Origin: Alligator mississippiensis
Lineage: Eukaryota; Chordata; Crocodylia; Alligatoridae
DNA: 64,000 nucleotides
Assembly (NCBI RefSeq): GCF_030867095.1
Contig: NC_081824.1
Location: 122,272,162 to 122,336,161, forward strand
Direction of reading: 5' to 3'
Shown here one piece after another: positions 20,217-32,499 of this stretch (the first letter of the stretch is position 1; each line of letters opens with the position of its first letter). The notes beneath the pieces are model-generated. The model had not been told where the DNA came from and ran no database searches. It saw only the letters and a program-made list of their open reading frames with translations. The translations under genes and the position numbers were made by a program.

Positions 20217-21730
20217 CAGTGGGCACATCTATGTGAGATACTTAATGATTGCATTAGCACAGTTTATTGTAAAGTAAGCATGTGTGTCTATATGTACACA
20301 TGCTTACTTTAAAGTAAATTTCTCTAATACCAAGTAAACTTGCTACCTGTAAATGCAAGTAGCCAATTTACTGAGCATTAGTAATGATGCCGTAGCACTT
20401 GTATAGACACCTGACCAGGGTCAAAATCTGCCCCCAGGCAGCCATCCAGCAGGCGGTGAGAGGTAGCTCCCTGCTCCCAGGAGGTCCCACCTGCTGGAGC
20501 AGGCTCTACCACAGAAGCCTGGGCAGGGACTATGTCCCTCTGCCCTGGCAGCACGGAGCTTCAACACCCTGCTCCCAGATTGCGATTAGGGAGCTGGGGG
20601 TTCAGAGACCCTTATCTCCCAGCAGCAGCTCCACAACCACAGGGCAGATGTATATCTCCCAGCCTGAGCCCTGTAGTCTTGTGTTTTGGGCTGAGTATCT
20701 TTCATCCCTAGCCATGCAGTTGTGAAGCTGCTGCTGGGAGATGAGGGTCTCTCAGCCCAAGACTTGGTACCATGGAGCCAGCTCTGGGAACTCCCTGCTG
20801 GCAGGGGCAGGAGAGCTTGTTCCGCTCCCAGCTCTGAAAACACTGAACTGGGGTGAGAAACAGGCTGGGGAACTTGTTCCCCACCCCCAGCTCTATGTTT
20901 ATATTGCTGGGTGGGGAACAAGCTCCCCATTGCCTGTCCTGCATGCCCAGCTGGGGATAATGTCCTCCGTCCCTGCCAGCAGAGAGTTTCCAGCTCCTGC
21001 TCCCATTGTTTCTGCCCTCTGCTCTGAAATCACAGATCGGGGGCTAGGAATAGGCTGGGAGTTTGTTCCCAGGCTCCACTCCATTATAGCAATTGTAATT
21101 ACAGACTAGGGGCTGGGATTTCCCCTGCATGGGAATAATTTCTTACTCAGCCTGGAGCTGGCTGGAACCTGCCCCTGACTGGGACAGTTCCCAGCCAACT
21201 CATCTGCATGAGGAAGCAGTGCAGTCTGGAGGTGGCTGAGGACTGTCCTTTTTTAGGTAGTCTCCATCCAACTCCAGGCTGCACAAGCAGACTTCCCTGC
21301 ACAGCCCAGGGATCAGGTGATCCCTGATGGTGATCAAGGCATGGGACTTGGAAAGAGCTGCAGGGGTGGAGTAGGTCCCAGCCCCCTTCCCTGATCTGCC
21401 AGTGGGGCAACTAGAAGCAAGTTAGCTGCCCCACTGGTGGATCGGGGGAGGGGGCTGGGAAATTATCCTTCCCTGCCGCTCTTTCCAAGCCCTGTGCCCC
21501 TGATCAGGGAGCCAGGTCCAGGAGCTCCCTGCTCCTGGGGCAGGGAGACATTGTCCCTGCCCCAGCAGCAGGAAGCCCCCCAGGGCCTGAAGACAGCTGT
21601 CTCCTGGCCTGATGCTCCCTGCCAGACCCTGGGCAAGCATGGTAGTGGCAGGGGCCCAATGCAGGGTTGCAGGGACCTGGGAGCAAATCTCCTCCCTAAT
21701 CACCACATATGTAGAAACCTACCCAAAAAC
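20217..21730. mobile_element. MITE-like element with GC-rich core (element 2)
   Basis: Starts CAGTGGGCACATCTATG at 20217, the inverted form of the right end of element 1. An AGTAAATT-rich arm leads into a GC-rich core of short, diverged repeats (CTCCCTGCT, GGGACA phrases) on both strands. The right border is unclear because another element starts at about 21735. All frames in the core are compositional. Confidence 0.45.
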
Positions 21731-21804
21731 CCTTACTGGGTACATCTACACATGCTCCTATGTTGCCATTGTTACTGCACCCTCAGTTAGCACTTCCTTT
21801 TGGA

Positions 21805-22837
21805 CTATGAGGTAGATAGAAAACTGGCTGCAGCATCAGATTCAGGGAGTAGTAATCAATGGCTCAATGTCTATTTGGCAGCCGGAATCCAGTGGAGTAC
21901 CTCAGGACTCAGTCCCGGGGCTGGTTTTATACAATGTCTTCATCAACGACCTGAAACATGGCATAGAGTGTACCCTCAGCAAGTCTGAAGATAACACCAA
22001 GCTGGAGGGAGTAACAGATATGCTGGAGGGTAAGGCTAGGATTCAGAATGACCTAGACAAATTGAAGGATTGGGCAGTAGACAGTGGACAAGAAGCTGAA
22101 TATGAGCCAGCAGTGTGCACTTGTTGCAAAGAAGGCTAACAGCATACTGGACTGCATTGGTAGGTATGTTGCCAGTAGGTCAAGGAAAGTGATTATTCCC
22201 CTCTATTCAGCACTGGTGGTCATATCTGGAATACTGTGTTCAGTTTTGGGCCTCCCACTACAGAAAGGATGTGGGCAAATTGGACAGAGTACAGCAGAGT
22301 CCAGGCAACAAAAATGGTGAGAGTACTGAGGGACATGACACGAAAAAAGACTGAGGGAACTGGGCTTATTTAGTTTTAGTTTAAAGGGGAGACTGAGAGG
22401 GGACTTAATAGCAGCCTTCAACAACTTGAAGGGGTTCAAAAGAGGATGAAGCTAGACTGTTCGCAGTGGTGGCACATTGCAGAACATGGAGCAATGGTCT
22501 CAATGTTGTGGATGGTCCTGCTTTGAGCAGGGGGTTAAACTAGATGACCTCCTGAGGTCCCTTCCAACCCTAAATTTCTATGATTCTATGACAAGTTGCA
22601 GCAAGAGAAGTTTAGGTTAGATATTATGAAGAATTTTCTCACTAGGAGGGTAGTAAAACACTGGAACAGGTTACCCAGAGAGGTTGTGGAATCTCCATCC
22701 TTGGAGGTTTTCAGAATCCTGCTAGATAAAGTTTTGGCTGGGATGATCTAGTTGGGGCTGGTCCTGCTTTGAGCAGGGGGTTGGACTAGATGACCTCCTG
22801 AGGTCTGTCCCAACTCTAACTTTCTATGATTCTATGG
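21805..22837 (+). mobile_element. CR1 LINE, old subfamily (copy C)
   Basis: Plus-strand CR1 3' region: GTCCCGGGGCTGGTTTT (LVPGLVLY in the PQ..PGLVL block), a degenerate ADD-type site, the PLYSALV block and the standard 3' end with GAGCAGGGGGTTGGACTAGATGACC and the TTCTATGATTCTATGG tail at 22821-22837. The frame is broken many times. At 22504-22591 a second CR1 3' end with its own tail is embedded. Confidence 0.85.
22504..22591 (+). mobile_element. Short CR1 tail nested inside CR1 copy C
   Basis: About 88 bases holding only the last part of a CR1 (GGTCCTGCTTTGAGCAGGGG through TTCTATGATTCTATGA). It interrupts the host CR1 between GGTCTCAA and AGTTGCAGCAAGAGAAG, which are contiguous in CR1 copies. 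This is a severely 5'-truncated insertion. Confidence 0.7.
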
Positions 22838-23036
22838 CACAGTAACAGCCCATGCTGCACTGTGCCAGTGGTGCATAGTTATTTTTAGCTACTATGTTGC
22901 CATAGCAATGTGCTATAGCGAGGGAGTGCCTTGCTATGTTGAAGTAGTGGCAGCATCATGGATTTTGCCCATGGATGCTACATCACCGTAGCACACTGCT
23001 ATGGTGACATAGTTTCATGTGTAGATGCACCCACTG

Positions 23037-24813
23037 TGAAGTAGTTTACTGAACAGTAAATCTAGGCTGGAATAAATGCATGTGTAGATGTGCCTACTAT
23101 ATATCCTACGTACTTTACAAAAATAATTCAGGAATAGTCAAGAAAGTGTTGGGAGACCTTCTTGAGTTTTTTTTCGAGGGCAGGTTTCCACGTATTTCTA
23201 ACTCCAGGTGTCCACAAATATAATTACTCACCTCTTCACTCTACTCAGACATAGGGCTGGCTTAAAATAATAATAAGATTTTTAAATGATTATGCTCTGG
23301 GCACATTTCATTTCATTTTTGTTCTTGAGCTTTTAGGACTTTCCTTTTCAAGGTTTACCCTAAAATCGTAAGGGATAGAAGCTTGCTTTAAATGGAAGTT
23401 ATGACTTTAATATAATTGCATAGTTATGGAAATTATTACATTAACAAAAATGTCAAATATTATGAGATGTTAGAATCAGAGAAAAGCGCTCCTTAGGCAC
23501 CATGAATCTAACCATGCATGTCTTAGAAAATGGAAAATATATATAACTAAGAAGTAGAAGTATCTAGAACTTAAACTAAAACAGCTTTTCTCCATAATTC
23601 TATCATAAGTGTATGGAGCAGTGTCTTGATTTTCCAAGTCTTAAAAATAAAGCCAAATACTCTTTTAATGGGAAAATGTCTGGACTTTTAATATAATATT
23701 ATTTCTCTCACTGATTGGGTCACAATTTCTGAACTGTGAAACCTTGCATTTGTCACTAATGTAGTAGTGATTAATCCAAACTTGATCCTCACAGCAGTGC
23801 CTTTGCAGGGAGATAATTCTGCTTTCTGGAGTAAGATGATAAACATTCTCTGGTTGGTTGAAGTGCATTGTGATTGTGTTTACTAGTTTGTTTCTTTGTT
23901 TTTAACAGCAATTGTTTGAAGGTTTTGAGAGAATTGGAGTGCTTTCCACAGATTTGAATTAGTGTACAAAGCGTAGGCAAATAACACATCTTATACCACT
24001 TTCCACATAAATATCCATGCAATATATATGGGATCTAATCCATACCATCTTGATTTAGCCACACTTCCATAAATGCCAGTGCATATGATGTATTTTTAGT
24101 TGGTTCTCTCTCTTTCTCTCATCTGATAGTGTTATGAATTTTTAAGTATGACAGAATCACTATATTTAGTCACATATTTAAATTTTCTCTTCAAGAACAC
24201 ATCTGTTTCTTCTGCCGTTATTGATTTTGGTTATTTGCTGGATTGTTCTGTTCTTTGTGGTTAAAACTAAAGCCCACAAAATGTTGAGCCTCCACATAAT
24301 CCATAGGTGAAATACCATTAAAGTCAATGGCAAAGCTCACAGAACTTCCTTCCATGCTTTAAACAATGAGACCTAAATTACTGGGTAAGTAGTTACTTAA
24401 AAGGTAACTGTTTCCTTAGGGATATTATAGCATTCTCTTTATCCTGACTTTCATTTCCTTTGTCTTGCAGCTCATGTACTAAACTGTCAGTGGAGCAGAA
24501 ATACTGATCTTGAGATCTTTCTTTCTACCTCTCCTCAGTTGCTAGTACTTGTATAACTGTCCTCAGAAATGTTTCATGTTCCTTGTACTTTGATTTCTGT
24601 GCATTAGACAAGTTTTACCTCTCCAAAGTATAAAGCTCTGTCATGTGGGAGACAGTGCTCTACAAATGAATAAAAAATTGATGCCAGAATTGTAGGTAAC
24701 CCTTCATTTAATGGATATATCTGAGAATTCTGCACTGGCAGAAATTGTTCTGGACAGAGCAAGAGTGACATTTTAACAGGCTTCATTTCATTTAATAGAA
24801 GACAATTATACAT
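23037..24813. other. AT-rich intergenic DNA, no gene seen
   Basis: Short frames only, none with a recognisable domain, coding bias or paired splice sites. Confidence 0.55.
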
Positions 24814-25603
24814 TAGGGCTGTGTGAAGCTTCAGTTCCTGATTCGATTTGGCAGGGATTTGGCCCGATTCAGTAGCCGAATCTCCAAATCAAATCAGAGG
24901 ATCCTTTAATCTCTCCAAATCGAATTGGAACCCTCCAAATCGATTCGGACAGATTTGAAAAGATTTGGAGATTCGGACATAGACGCAGCTTTAAATGCTT
25001 TTTTTCTACATACCTCTAGGTAGCAGGCAGCTTGTGAATGCTGTGATGCTGGGGTGCATGGGGTGTCCCACAGAAGTGTGGCAGACTCCCCAGCACACTT
25101 GGCAGCAGACCCAGAACTGGACCAGAAGCACTTCCAGTCCACTTCTAGGTCTGCTGGGAAGCATGCTCGGGGGTCCCCCCATACCTCCCCTGGCTCAACA
25201 ACTGGTGTCTTCTGGGTCTGGGGTGGGGCACCCGGGGTCCCCCCCCATGGCCAATCGCTGAGTTGGGGGAGCAGGGAGGCCCCCTGGTGCACTCCCCGGT
25301 GGACCCAGAAGTGAACCGGAAGTACTTCTGGTTCATGAAGGGCCCCCCACACTCCTGTGGGATGCTCCATGGGTCCTAGCATTGCAGCTATCACATGCAA
25401 TGCTGGTACCTGGAGGTATATAGAAAAAAACATTTAAAGCTGTGTCTATGTCTGAAATGCTGATTCAGAGAATCAGTGATGAATCTTCAGATTTGGATTT
25501 GGCCAAATCAAATCAGGGACAGTGATCCGAATCAACGGATTGAATCATTGTCCCTGATTCAGGCCGAATCTGAATCAAATAAGGCCCACTTTGCACACTC
25601 CTA
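24814..25603. mobile_element. Fold-back hAT-like element (copy 1)
   Basis: Terminal inverted repeats TAGGGCTGTGTGAAG and, on the other strand, TAGGAGTGTGCAAAG. Flanking octamers TTATACAT and TTATGCAA agree at six of eight positions, a decayed 8-bp duplication as expected for hAT. The arms are mutually inverted: GACATAGACGCAGCTTTAAATG on the left answers ACATTTAAAGCTGTGTCTATGTC on the right. The core is GC-rich with GGAAGTACTTCTGG-like small palindromes. No transposase is encoded, so mobility would depend on another copy. Confidence 0.75.
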
Positions 25604-27430
25604 TTATGCAAGTCTCCTGTAATAAGCTGAAGATCATTGCCTAACAAAATTTCTTGTAAAGTCAAAACAGCTATTATGTAATCACTTCCAAAATAGGGCA
25701 TTCATGACTTTTATGGAAAGGTAAATAGATTTTTTTAACTCCATAACTGTAACACTAGCAATAACTGAAGTATTTGTAGTTTTATGTATAAAATAAAGCC
25801 AAACATAATACCTATAAAGTACATGCTGGAACATAAATATCCCTGGAGTCTTTAGATAAGGCTAACAGATGGAGGAAAGGAGGGGAGCCCAAAGCAGAGG
25901 CCGGAGGGCATGGGTGCAAGAAATGGGGAGATGGAGAGGATTTAGTAGTAAGTATGGAACTGAAGTGATCTGTATTAAGCATCTTTTAAGTTTACCTTTG
26001 AAATAATTTATGCTGAGAGAGGGAGGAAGTACCCCTTTCTGACACTTAGCAAGGTAAAAACATGCCAGTGATACAATGACAGAGCTCCTATAATGTTTGC
26101 AGTGAACTAGTGGATATTCTGTGAGTTTGTAGAGGCTAGCTACGAGATAGATAAATTCTATGTAGGGAAGGACTAAAAAGAAAAAAACCCCAGTATCAAC
26201 TTTAAAAGCAAGTTGTCACTTCATAAGCAGCCAGTATAAATCACACTTTTATAAAGCATTTATACAAACTCCTATATTTAATAAGATGATCTTTTTAGGA
26301 GCCACAAAATGCATGGTAGGTAAGAGCAGTCGTATTTTATTTTATATCAGTGTAAGTCTAAAAATCTACTGTCTCTGGAATATGCCTAAAGGTAGCTATG
26401 ATGCCCCCTAATGGACACAATAAGTCAACTTGTCCTATTTAGCTTATTAGTGTACTGCTCCACCTTCATCCGCTACACCTCGCTGGCAAATAATATACAT
26501 TTGAGAAGCTGCCCTCAGTTCACCTCTATTCCTTGAGCAAGTTATTTCTCCCTATAATTGACCTCAGCCTGCTCACTCTCTTTTTACAGCTTCTCATTCT
26601 ATACAGCCTTTCACTCTTGCTGTCTTTCCCTTCCCCTGCCCCTCAAGCTTGGGCCTTTGGTCTCTTCTCCTGACCAATATTAAATTAATTAAACTGCTTC
26701 CAGTAATTTCCCTGGGCATCCCTACTCCCTTTCAGACATCTCCTTACTTTGTGGCTCTGTGCCCTTTGATCCTGCAGCTTGTACCTGCTGCCCTTTTCAG
26801 CCTTATGGTACTACTTCTCACTTTAACAGAGGTTAGACCCTTTGTTACACCTACACATTCCAGAAGCTGTAGATTGAGCTAAATGCTGTACTTAAGTGAA
26901 GTTAAAAAATGATAATCAAATAAACTTCTAAATGAATGAGCCTATTGGGAATCTGGCAAAATATTCTTGGTTTGGATATTATTCATTGTTTGAACTGGAG
27001 GCAAAGTCAGTGAGTGAGCCATTTCTTGTACCTACATATATAGTCTTTGGCATCAGAATTACAAGGCAGCTGGGATTCTTGTCTAATATGAAATTACTAA
27101 GTGGTTTGGTTCACTTATTCAAATACAGAAAATGGAAGAAAAAAATAAAGGACTGATGTCAAAATGGTGCAACTTCTTGTTTGAATGTTGCTCCTCTTCC
27201 TACCTGTCCTGTGAAGCACAGGGTCATGATTTGAGATGACCAGCTGGGACTCATTGATCTTCTAAAGCACTGAATGTTTCCAGCATTTTATCCTTGGTTT
27301 TCTTAAGGCTACTATTATAACTATCTTATATCAGTGTTAAATGCATCCCTGAGGAAACCTATCTTTTTGTTTCCATCTCTGAGGACACCCATCCTTAGCT
27401 TTGACTGGGCCAAGTTTACCAGCAGAAGAG
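25604..27430. other. Intergenic DNA, no supported gene
   Basis: AT-rich, with short frames only. Nothing here matches a transposon, exon or RNA gene that I can name. Confidence 0.5.
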
Positions 27431-27431
27431 A

Positions 27432-27730
27432 GTGGGCACATCTACACAAGACAGTATGTCACTGTAGCAATATGCTATGGCAATGTAGCATCGGTGGCAC
27501 AAACCGTGATGCTGCAGCTATGTCCCCTCACTATAGTATGTCGCTACGGTGATGTAGTGGCTGAAAATAACCGTGCACTGCTGGCACAGTGCAGTAATGG
27601 CTGTTACTGTGCCATCATTTAGTACTTACTAAGGAATCATTTGGTACTTCCTAAGAAATGACTTCCTAAGGAAGTACTAAATGATGATGCTGTAACAATG
27701 GTACTGTAGGGGCACATGTAGGTGTGCCCA
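27432..27730. mobile_element. Palindromic MITE-like element (element 4)
   Basis: Ends GTGGGCACATCTACACAAG and, inverted, GTAGGTGTGCCCAC form terminal inverted repeats. The interior alternates CTATGGC/GCCATAG-like phrases, and TTTAGTACTTACTAAGG with its near reverse CCTAAGGAAGTACTAAA forms a local fold-back at 27618-27692. About 300 bp, non-coding. Confidence 0.6.
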
Positions 27731-29425
27731 CTGAGTTGAAATGGCAACATTTCCTTTCCAACTATGTCACCTCTGAAGAAAGCCTTTTTTATCAGGGGTT
27801 CAGAGAAGTTTTTTTTATTGTGATGGCAGGGCCGGTGTTATGTGGTAAACTTACAGGTTGACTCCTGATAAAAGAGCAAGAGGCAGGTTTACAGTGTAAT
27901 CTTTTATTGCTTATCCTCCAAAACACAAAACAAAATATTTATCTTGAAGTCTTTCTTGCTACCAATAACAGCACAACATAAATTCTTACCTACACTGACC
28001 AGGGAAACTCAAGATGGGGGAGAAGGGTGACATGCAGCCTGGCAGCACGTCTGCCTGAATTTGCTGAGTTCTTAAAATATCCCTCCAGCATATACCCTTT
28101 GTAGATGGCTTATTCCAATCAATATTCTCTAATTTGGTTTTATTTAAATTTCTTGGTTTCACTGAAACTTTTGGAATAAGACTGAACCAGATCTTTCATG
28201 GACTTGGAAGGTGTCATTTAGTTGTGATTTATGTCTTTGGGAAAGTAGGAAGGAGAGCTCCTTCACCACCCTGAAATGCTGCTTGCCATTGTCCTGCTTT
28301 CTCTTTACCTTAATTTATTTGTTTAATTTGAGTCTTGTCTGTTTAATATGTTTTAATTGCAATCTTAATACTGGTTTAATTGGACCGTTGATAGTTTCCT
28401 TTACTTTGCTGACCAAAGCTTGTTATCACACCTGCAAAGGTTGATTCTACAGTCACTCAGAAACAGGCTTTGGGACTTTCTGCTTTAGCTGCTAATGCAG
28501 CTTGGCCTAGGCCCCTTGAAAATGCCCAAGGCTGTAACACAAGGCTGGAAGACACTGTGGGTGGAAATGAAAGACATGAATGATTTTCCTTGAATCATGA
28601 AGCCTGTGAGTGTAATGGAGATAAACATTACAGGGGGAAAGGGGCAGAGCCCCTTATGGGGAACCAGACAGCCTGGAGGATGCACCCCTTAGAACGTGGT
28701 AAGGGAAGAGACCTAGCAGCAGGAGTGACTGGTGCCTCCTGAGTCTGGTGGGCACAATTAGTGGGTGGGCCCAGGGGGCGGACCAAAAGCCCCATATCCA
28801 CTCCTATACTTCTGTGCCACAGCTTAGTGCCCACCCCCCCACAACACGCCACCGGCCTGTCCAGCAAAAAAACTGCCCTACCCTGAGCAGTGCCAAGTTG
28901 GGGAGCAATCTCAGGGGGGGCAGGTGACCCTTGTGCCCTTCCTACCAGTTGCCTGTGCCTAGCCCTGTGGGGCAGAAGGGCTTTGGCCAGTAAGTATGAT
29001 AGAGCTCTTGGTGGAGGGGAAAAGACCCAAAGGACTTGACTGTAGATAAACCTGCGAAAAACCTGAGAGACTGCTAATAGGCTACAAAGAAGCTTTGTGC
29101 TGTGTCTAGCTAAAAGGATCAAGAAGATTGAATTGGTGGTGATTGCCTTGAGGCAAAGAAAACTAGAGGACTTATTACGAGGGGAATAACAGTCCAAAAG
29201 AGAGGCAGCAAGAATAAAGGTGAGATGTGATGGTGGGTTAAGCAGGGGAACCTTTGGAGAAGGGACACCTAAATAGAGGATGGAGTAGACAGCATCATAC
29301 TGAGAGTAGGGGGAAGCGTGGGCTACTATAGTGGGTATATTCAAACATAAGATGCTGCTGGCCATTTGCCAGTTGTGTCTATCTTACATGTTTTCCACCT
29401 CTATATGTTCCTGCAGATATAGTGG
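27731..29425. other. Intergenic DNA, no supported gene
   Basis: A minus-strand frame at 28628-29365 (245 codons) has no recognisable domain and an unconvincing, proline- and leucine-rich composition. I do not count it as a gene. Confidence 0.45.
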
Positions 29426-29429
29426 GATG

Positions 29430-30539
29430 GAACAAGTTAAGAGGCTGTGACTTGGATGACTACACAGTCCGGTGGGTGGCGAATTGGCTGGAGGGTCGCA
29501 CCCAGATAGTCGTGGTGGATGGGTCGGTTTCGACCTGGAAGGGTGTAGGCAGTGGGGTCCCGCAGGGCTCGGTCCTGGGACTGATACTCTTTAATGTCTT
29601 CATCAGCGACTTGGACGAGGGAGTGAAATGTACTCTGTCCAAGTTTGCAGATGACACAAAGCTATGGGGAGAAGTGGACACGCCGGAGGGCAGGGAACAG
29701 CTGCAAGCAGACCTGGACAGGTTGGACAATTGGGCAGAAAACAACAGAATGCAATTCAACAAGGAGAAATGCAAAGTGCTGCACCTAGGGAGGAAAAATG
29801 TCTGGCACACCTACAGCCTAGGGAATGACCTGCTGGGTGGCACGGAAGCAGAAAGGGACCTTGGGGTCCTAGCGGACTCCAAGATGAACATGAGTCAGCA
29901 GTGTGACGAAGCCATCAGAAAAGCCAATGGTACTTTATCGTGCATCAGCAGATGCATGACAAATAGAGCCAAGGAGGTGATACTTCCCCTCTATCGGGCG
30001 CTGGTCAGACCGCAGTTGGAGTACTGCGTGCAATTCTGGGCACCGCACTTCAAGAGGGATGCGGATAACCTGGAGAGGGTCCAGAGAAGGGCCACTCATA
30101 TGGTTAAGGGCTTGCAGACCAAGCCCTACGAGGAGAGACTAGAGAACCTGGACCTTTTCAGCCTCCGCAAGAGAAGGTTGAGAGGTGATCTTGTGGCTGC
30201 CTATAAGTTCATCACGGGGGCACAGAAAGGAATTGGTGAGGTTTTATTTACCAAGGCGCCCCCAGGGGTTACAAGAAATAAAGGCCACAAGCTAGCAGAG
30301 AGCAGGTTTAGACTGGACATTAGGAAGAACGTCACAGTTCGAGTGGCCAAGGTCTGGAATGGGCTCCCAAGGGAGGTGGTGCTCTCCCCTACCCTGGGGG
30401 TCTTCAAGAGGAGGTTAGATAGGCATCTAGCTGGGGTCATCTAGACCCAGCACTCTTTCCTGCCTATGCAAGGGGTCGGACTCGATGATCTATTGAGGTC
30501 CCTTCCAACCCTAACATCTATGAATCTATGAATCTATGG
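29430..30539 (+). mobile_element. CR1 LINE, young 5'-truncated copy (copy B)
   Basis: An uninterrupted frame runs from the truncation point (about 29430) to 30444, encoding the last ~337 residues of CR1 ORF2. It carries NKLRGCDLDDYTV, SGVPQGSVLG, the FADDTKLWGEV catalytic site, PLYRALVRPQLEY and the C-terminal block. The non-coding end follows with an ATCTATGAATCTATG tail to 30539. It is the same subfamily as copy A and clearly younger than copies C, D and F because its frame has no breaks. The endonuclease domain and the first RT motifs are missing, so it cannot act alone. Confidence 0.93.
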
Positions 30540-31195
30540 AAGTAGGTCATTCCTGAGAATGATTCCTTATGAGGCCATGCTACAATGGGACACGCAGAGT
30601 AGTAGTCCCACAGTGTCTGTATCCATGCCAGTCTTGAAAGTAATGAGAGTTTGAAGGGCTACTCTCTGTTTGCTCTTCTCTGTAACCCTTTATCTCTTCT
30701 TCCTAACTATTCTTCCTTGTGCTGACTTCTGTTTATTGGCTGGTTTTCTGTTTTTAAAGATGCCCACAAGCTGTGATAGGATTTGTTATACATATAAATA
30801 AATAAACCTGCCACTGTTTTCCATACCATAAGGACAGAGACTCAAAATAGAGGAGGAGGGAGGGGAGACAGCTGTTAAGTGAGCCAGCCTAATTTTTTGG
30901 TCAGCATGCATATTATTGATGCTTGCTAGCTGGAGCTAAGGAGATCTATAATGTATTGATGGGCAAGCAGGGAGACTTTTGAGCACTGCAGTTTGATTGT
31001 ATCTGACAGGGTTAACTACTGGTTGAAGAAGACCATGCTGATCTAATTATTGCCATGTTTAGTGCAGTTTTAAATTTTTTTTGCCCCCTCTGGCTGAAGG
31101 GAAAATTTTACAAAATATGTCACGGAGCTCTTTCCTGTCCTTGTTCTATCCTATCATGAAAAATAAAGGGCATTTACTAAGCAGAAAATTACAGT
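30540..31195. other. Intergenic DNA, no gene seen
   Basis: No open frame or repeat structure that I can support. Confidence 0.5.
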
Positions 31196-31197
31196 AA

Positions 31198-31345
31198 CTC
31201 TGGGTGCGTCTACACATGCATTTGATCTGGGATAAGTTTACTTGCCAGTAAATTACTCATGAGTAAATGCTCGTGGGCAGCTGTCTACACATGCAGGCAC
31301 ATGGGAACAGATTTGCTGCTCCCAGCAGCAACCTGCTCCCACTTC
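31198..31345. mobile_element. MITE-like fragment (element 5)
   Basis: CTGGGTGCGTCTACACATGC at 31198 matches the terminal motif of the other MITE-like elements, followed by the TTTACT..AGTAAATT arm sequence. No matching right end is seen; CR1 copy D begins shortly after and may have interrupted it. Confidence 0.4.
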
Positions 31346-31360
31346 CTATCATGCCATTAA

Positions 31361-32495
31361 TTGAACATATGGCCTACTTGACTTTAACAAGGCTTTTGAT
31401 ATGGTCTCCCACAACATTCTTGCAAGCAAGAAAAGGAAGTTTGGGTTGGATGAATGGAATATAAGGTGGATAGAAAGCTGGCTGGATCATTGGGCTCAAA
31501 GAGCAGTAATCAGTGACTCATTGTTTAATTGGCAGCCGGTATTTAGTGGAGTGCCCCAGGAGTTGGTCCTGGGAAGAGTTTTGTTCAATATCCTTAACAG
31601 TGATCTGGAAAATGGGATGAAGTGCATCAACAAGTTTGCAGATGATACTAAGCTGAGGGGAGCAGTAGATAATGCTGGATGCTATGGCTAGGATTCAGAG
31701 AAACCTCAACAAATTGGAGAATTAGAACAAAATAGATCTCATGAAGTTCAGCAAGGAGAAGTGTAAAGTCCTGCACTTAAGACAGAGCAATGCCATGCAC
31801 TGGTCCAGGCTGGGAACTGACTGGCTAAGCAGCAGTTCTGCAGAAAAGGACCTGGGCCTTACAAGAAGCTGTATATGAATCAACAGCGTGTCCTTGTTGT
31901 GAAGAGGACTAATGGCAGATGGCTGCATTAGTAGGAGCATTGTCAGCAGATCAAGGGAAGTGATTCTTCCCCTCTATTCAGCACTGGTGAGACCACATCT
32001 GGAGTACTGTGTTCAGTTTCCTCTCCTCTCCCCTCCCTCCCCACTACAGAAAAGATGCAGACAAACTGGAGAGAATCCGATGGAGGACAGTGAAAATGAT
32101 TAGAGGGAAAGGACACATGACTTGTGAGGAGAGGCTGAGGGAACTGGGCTTACTTAGTCTAGAGAAGAGACTGAGCGGGGGTGGTTCCAGAGAGTATGGA
32201 GATAGACTTTTCTCAGTGGTAGCAGATGACAGAACAAGAATCAATGGTCTCAAGTTACACCAAGGGAAGTTTAGGTAGGATATTAGGGAAGACTTTCTCC
32301 CTAGAAGGGTAGTAAAGCACTGGAACAGGTTACCTAAAGAAGGTGTACAATCTCCACCTTTGGAGGTTTTAAAGACCCAGCTAGACAATCCTTTGTCTGG
32401 GATGATATAGTTATCTGGGAATGGTCCTGCTTTGAGCAGGAGGTTGGATTAGATGATCCACCAAGGTCCCTTCCTAATTTTCTATGATTCTACAG
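31361..32495 (+). mobile_element. CR1 LINE, old copy (copy D)
   Basis: Plus strand. Starts near the YLDFNKAFDMVSHN catalytic block (31375-31410), passes SGVPQELVLG and [24 protein letters not shown] and a broken C-terminus, and ends GAGCAGGAGGTTGGATTAGATG..TTTCTATGATTCTA at 32495. Several frameshifts split it into short frames. It shares its subfamily with copy C. Confidence 0.88.
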
Positions 32496-32499
32496 CATG

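Larger units (their letters stand above)
21735..23036. mobile_element. MITE-like element split by CR1 (element 3)
   Basis: Left end CTGGGTACATCTACACATG at 21735 and right end CATGTGTAGATGCACCCACTG at about 23035 are inverted copies of one another. The right part (22840-23036) shares phrases such as GCACTGTGCCAGTGGTGCA and CTACTATGTTGCCATAG with the element at 27432-27730. The middle, 21805-22837, is a CR1 that inserted later. Confidence 0.6.

Noticed and set aside
28628..29365. 245-codon minus-strand frame
   Set aside because: No domain, no conserved motif and no splice context; it spans GC-rich low-complexity DNA.
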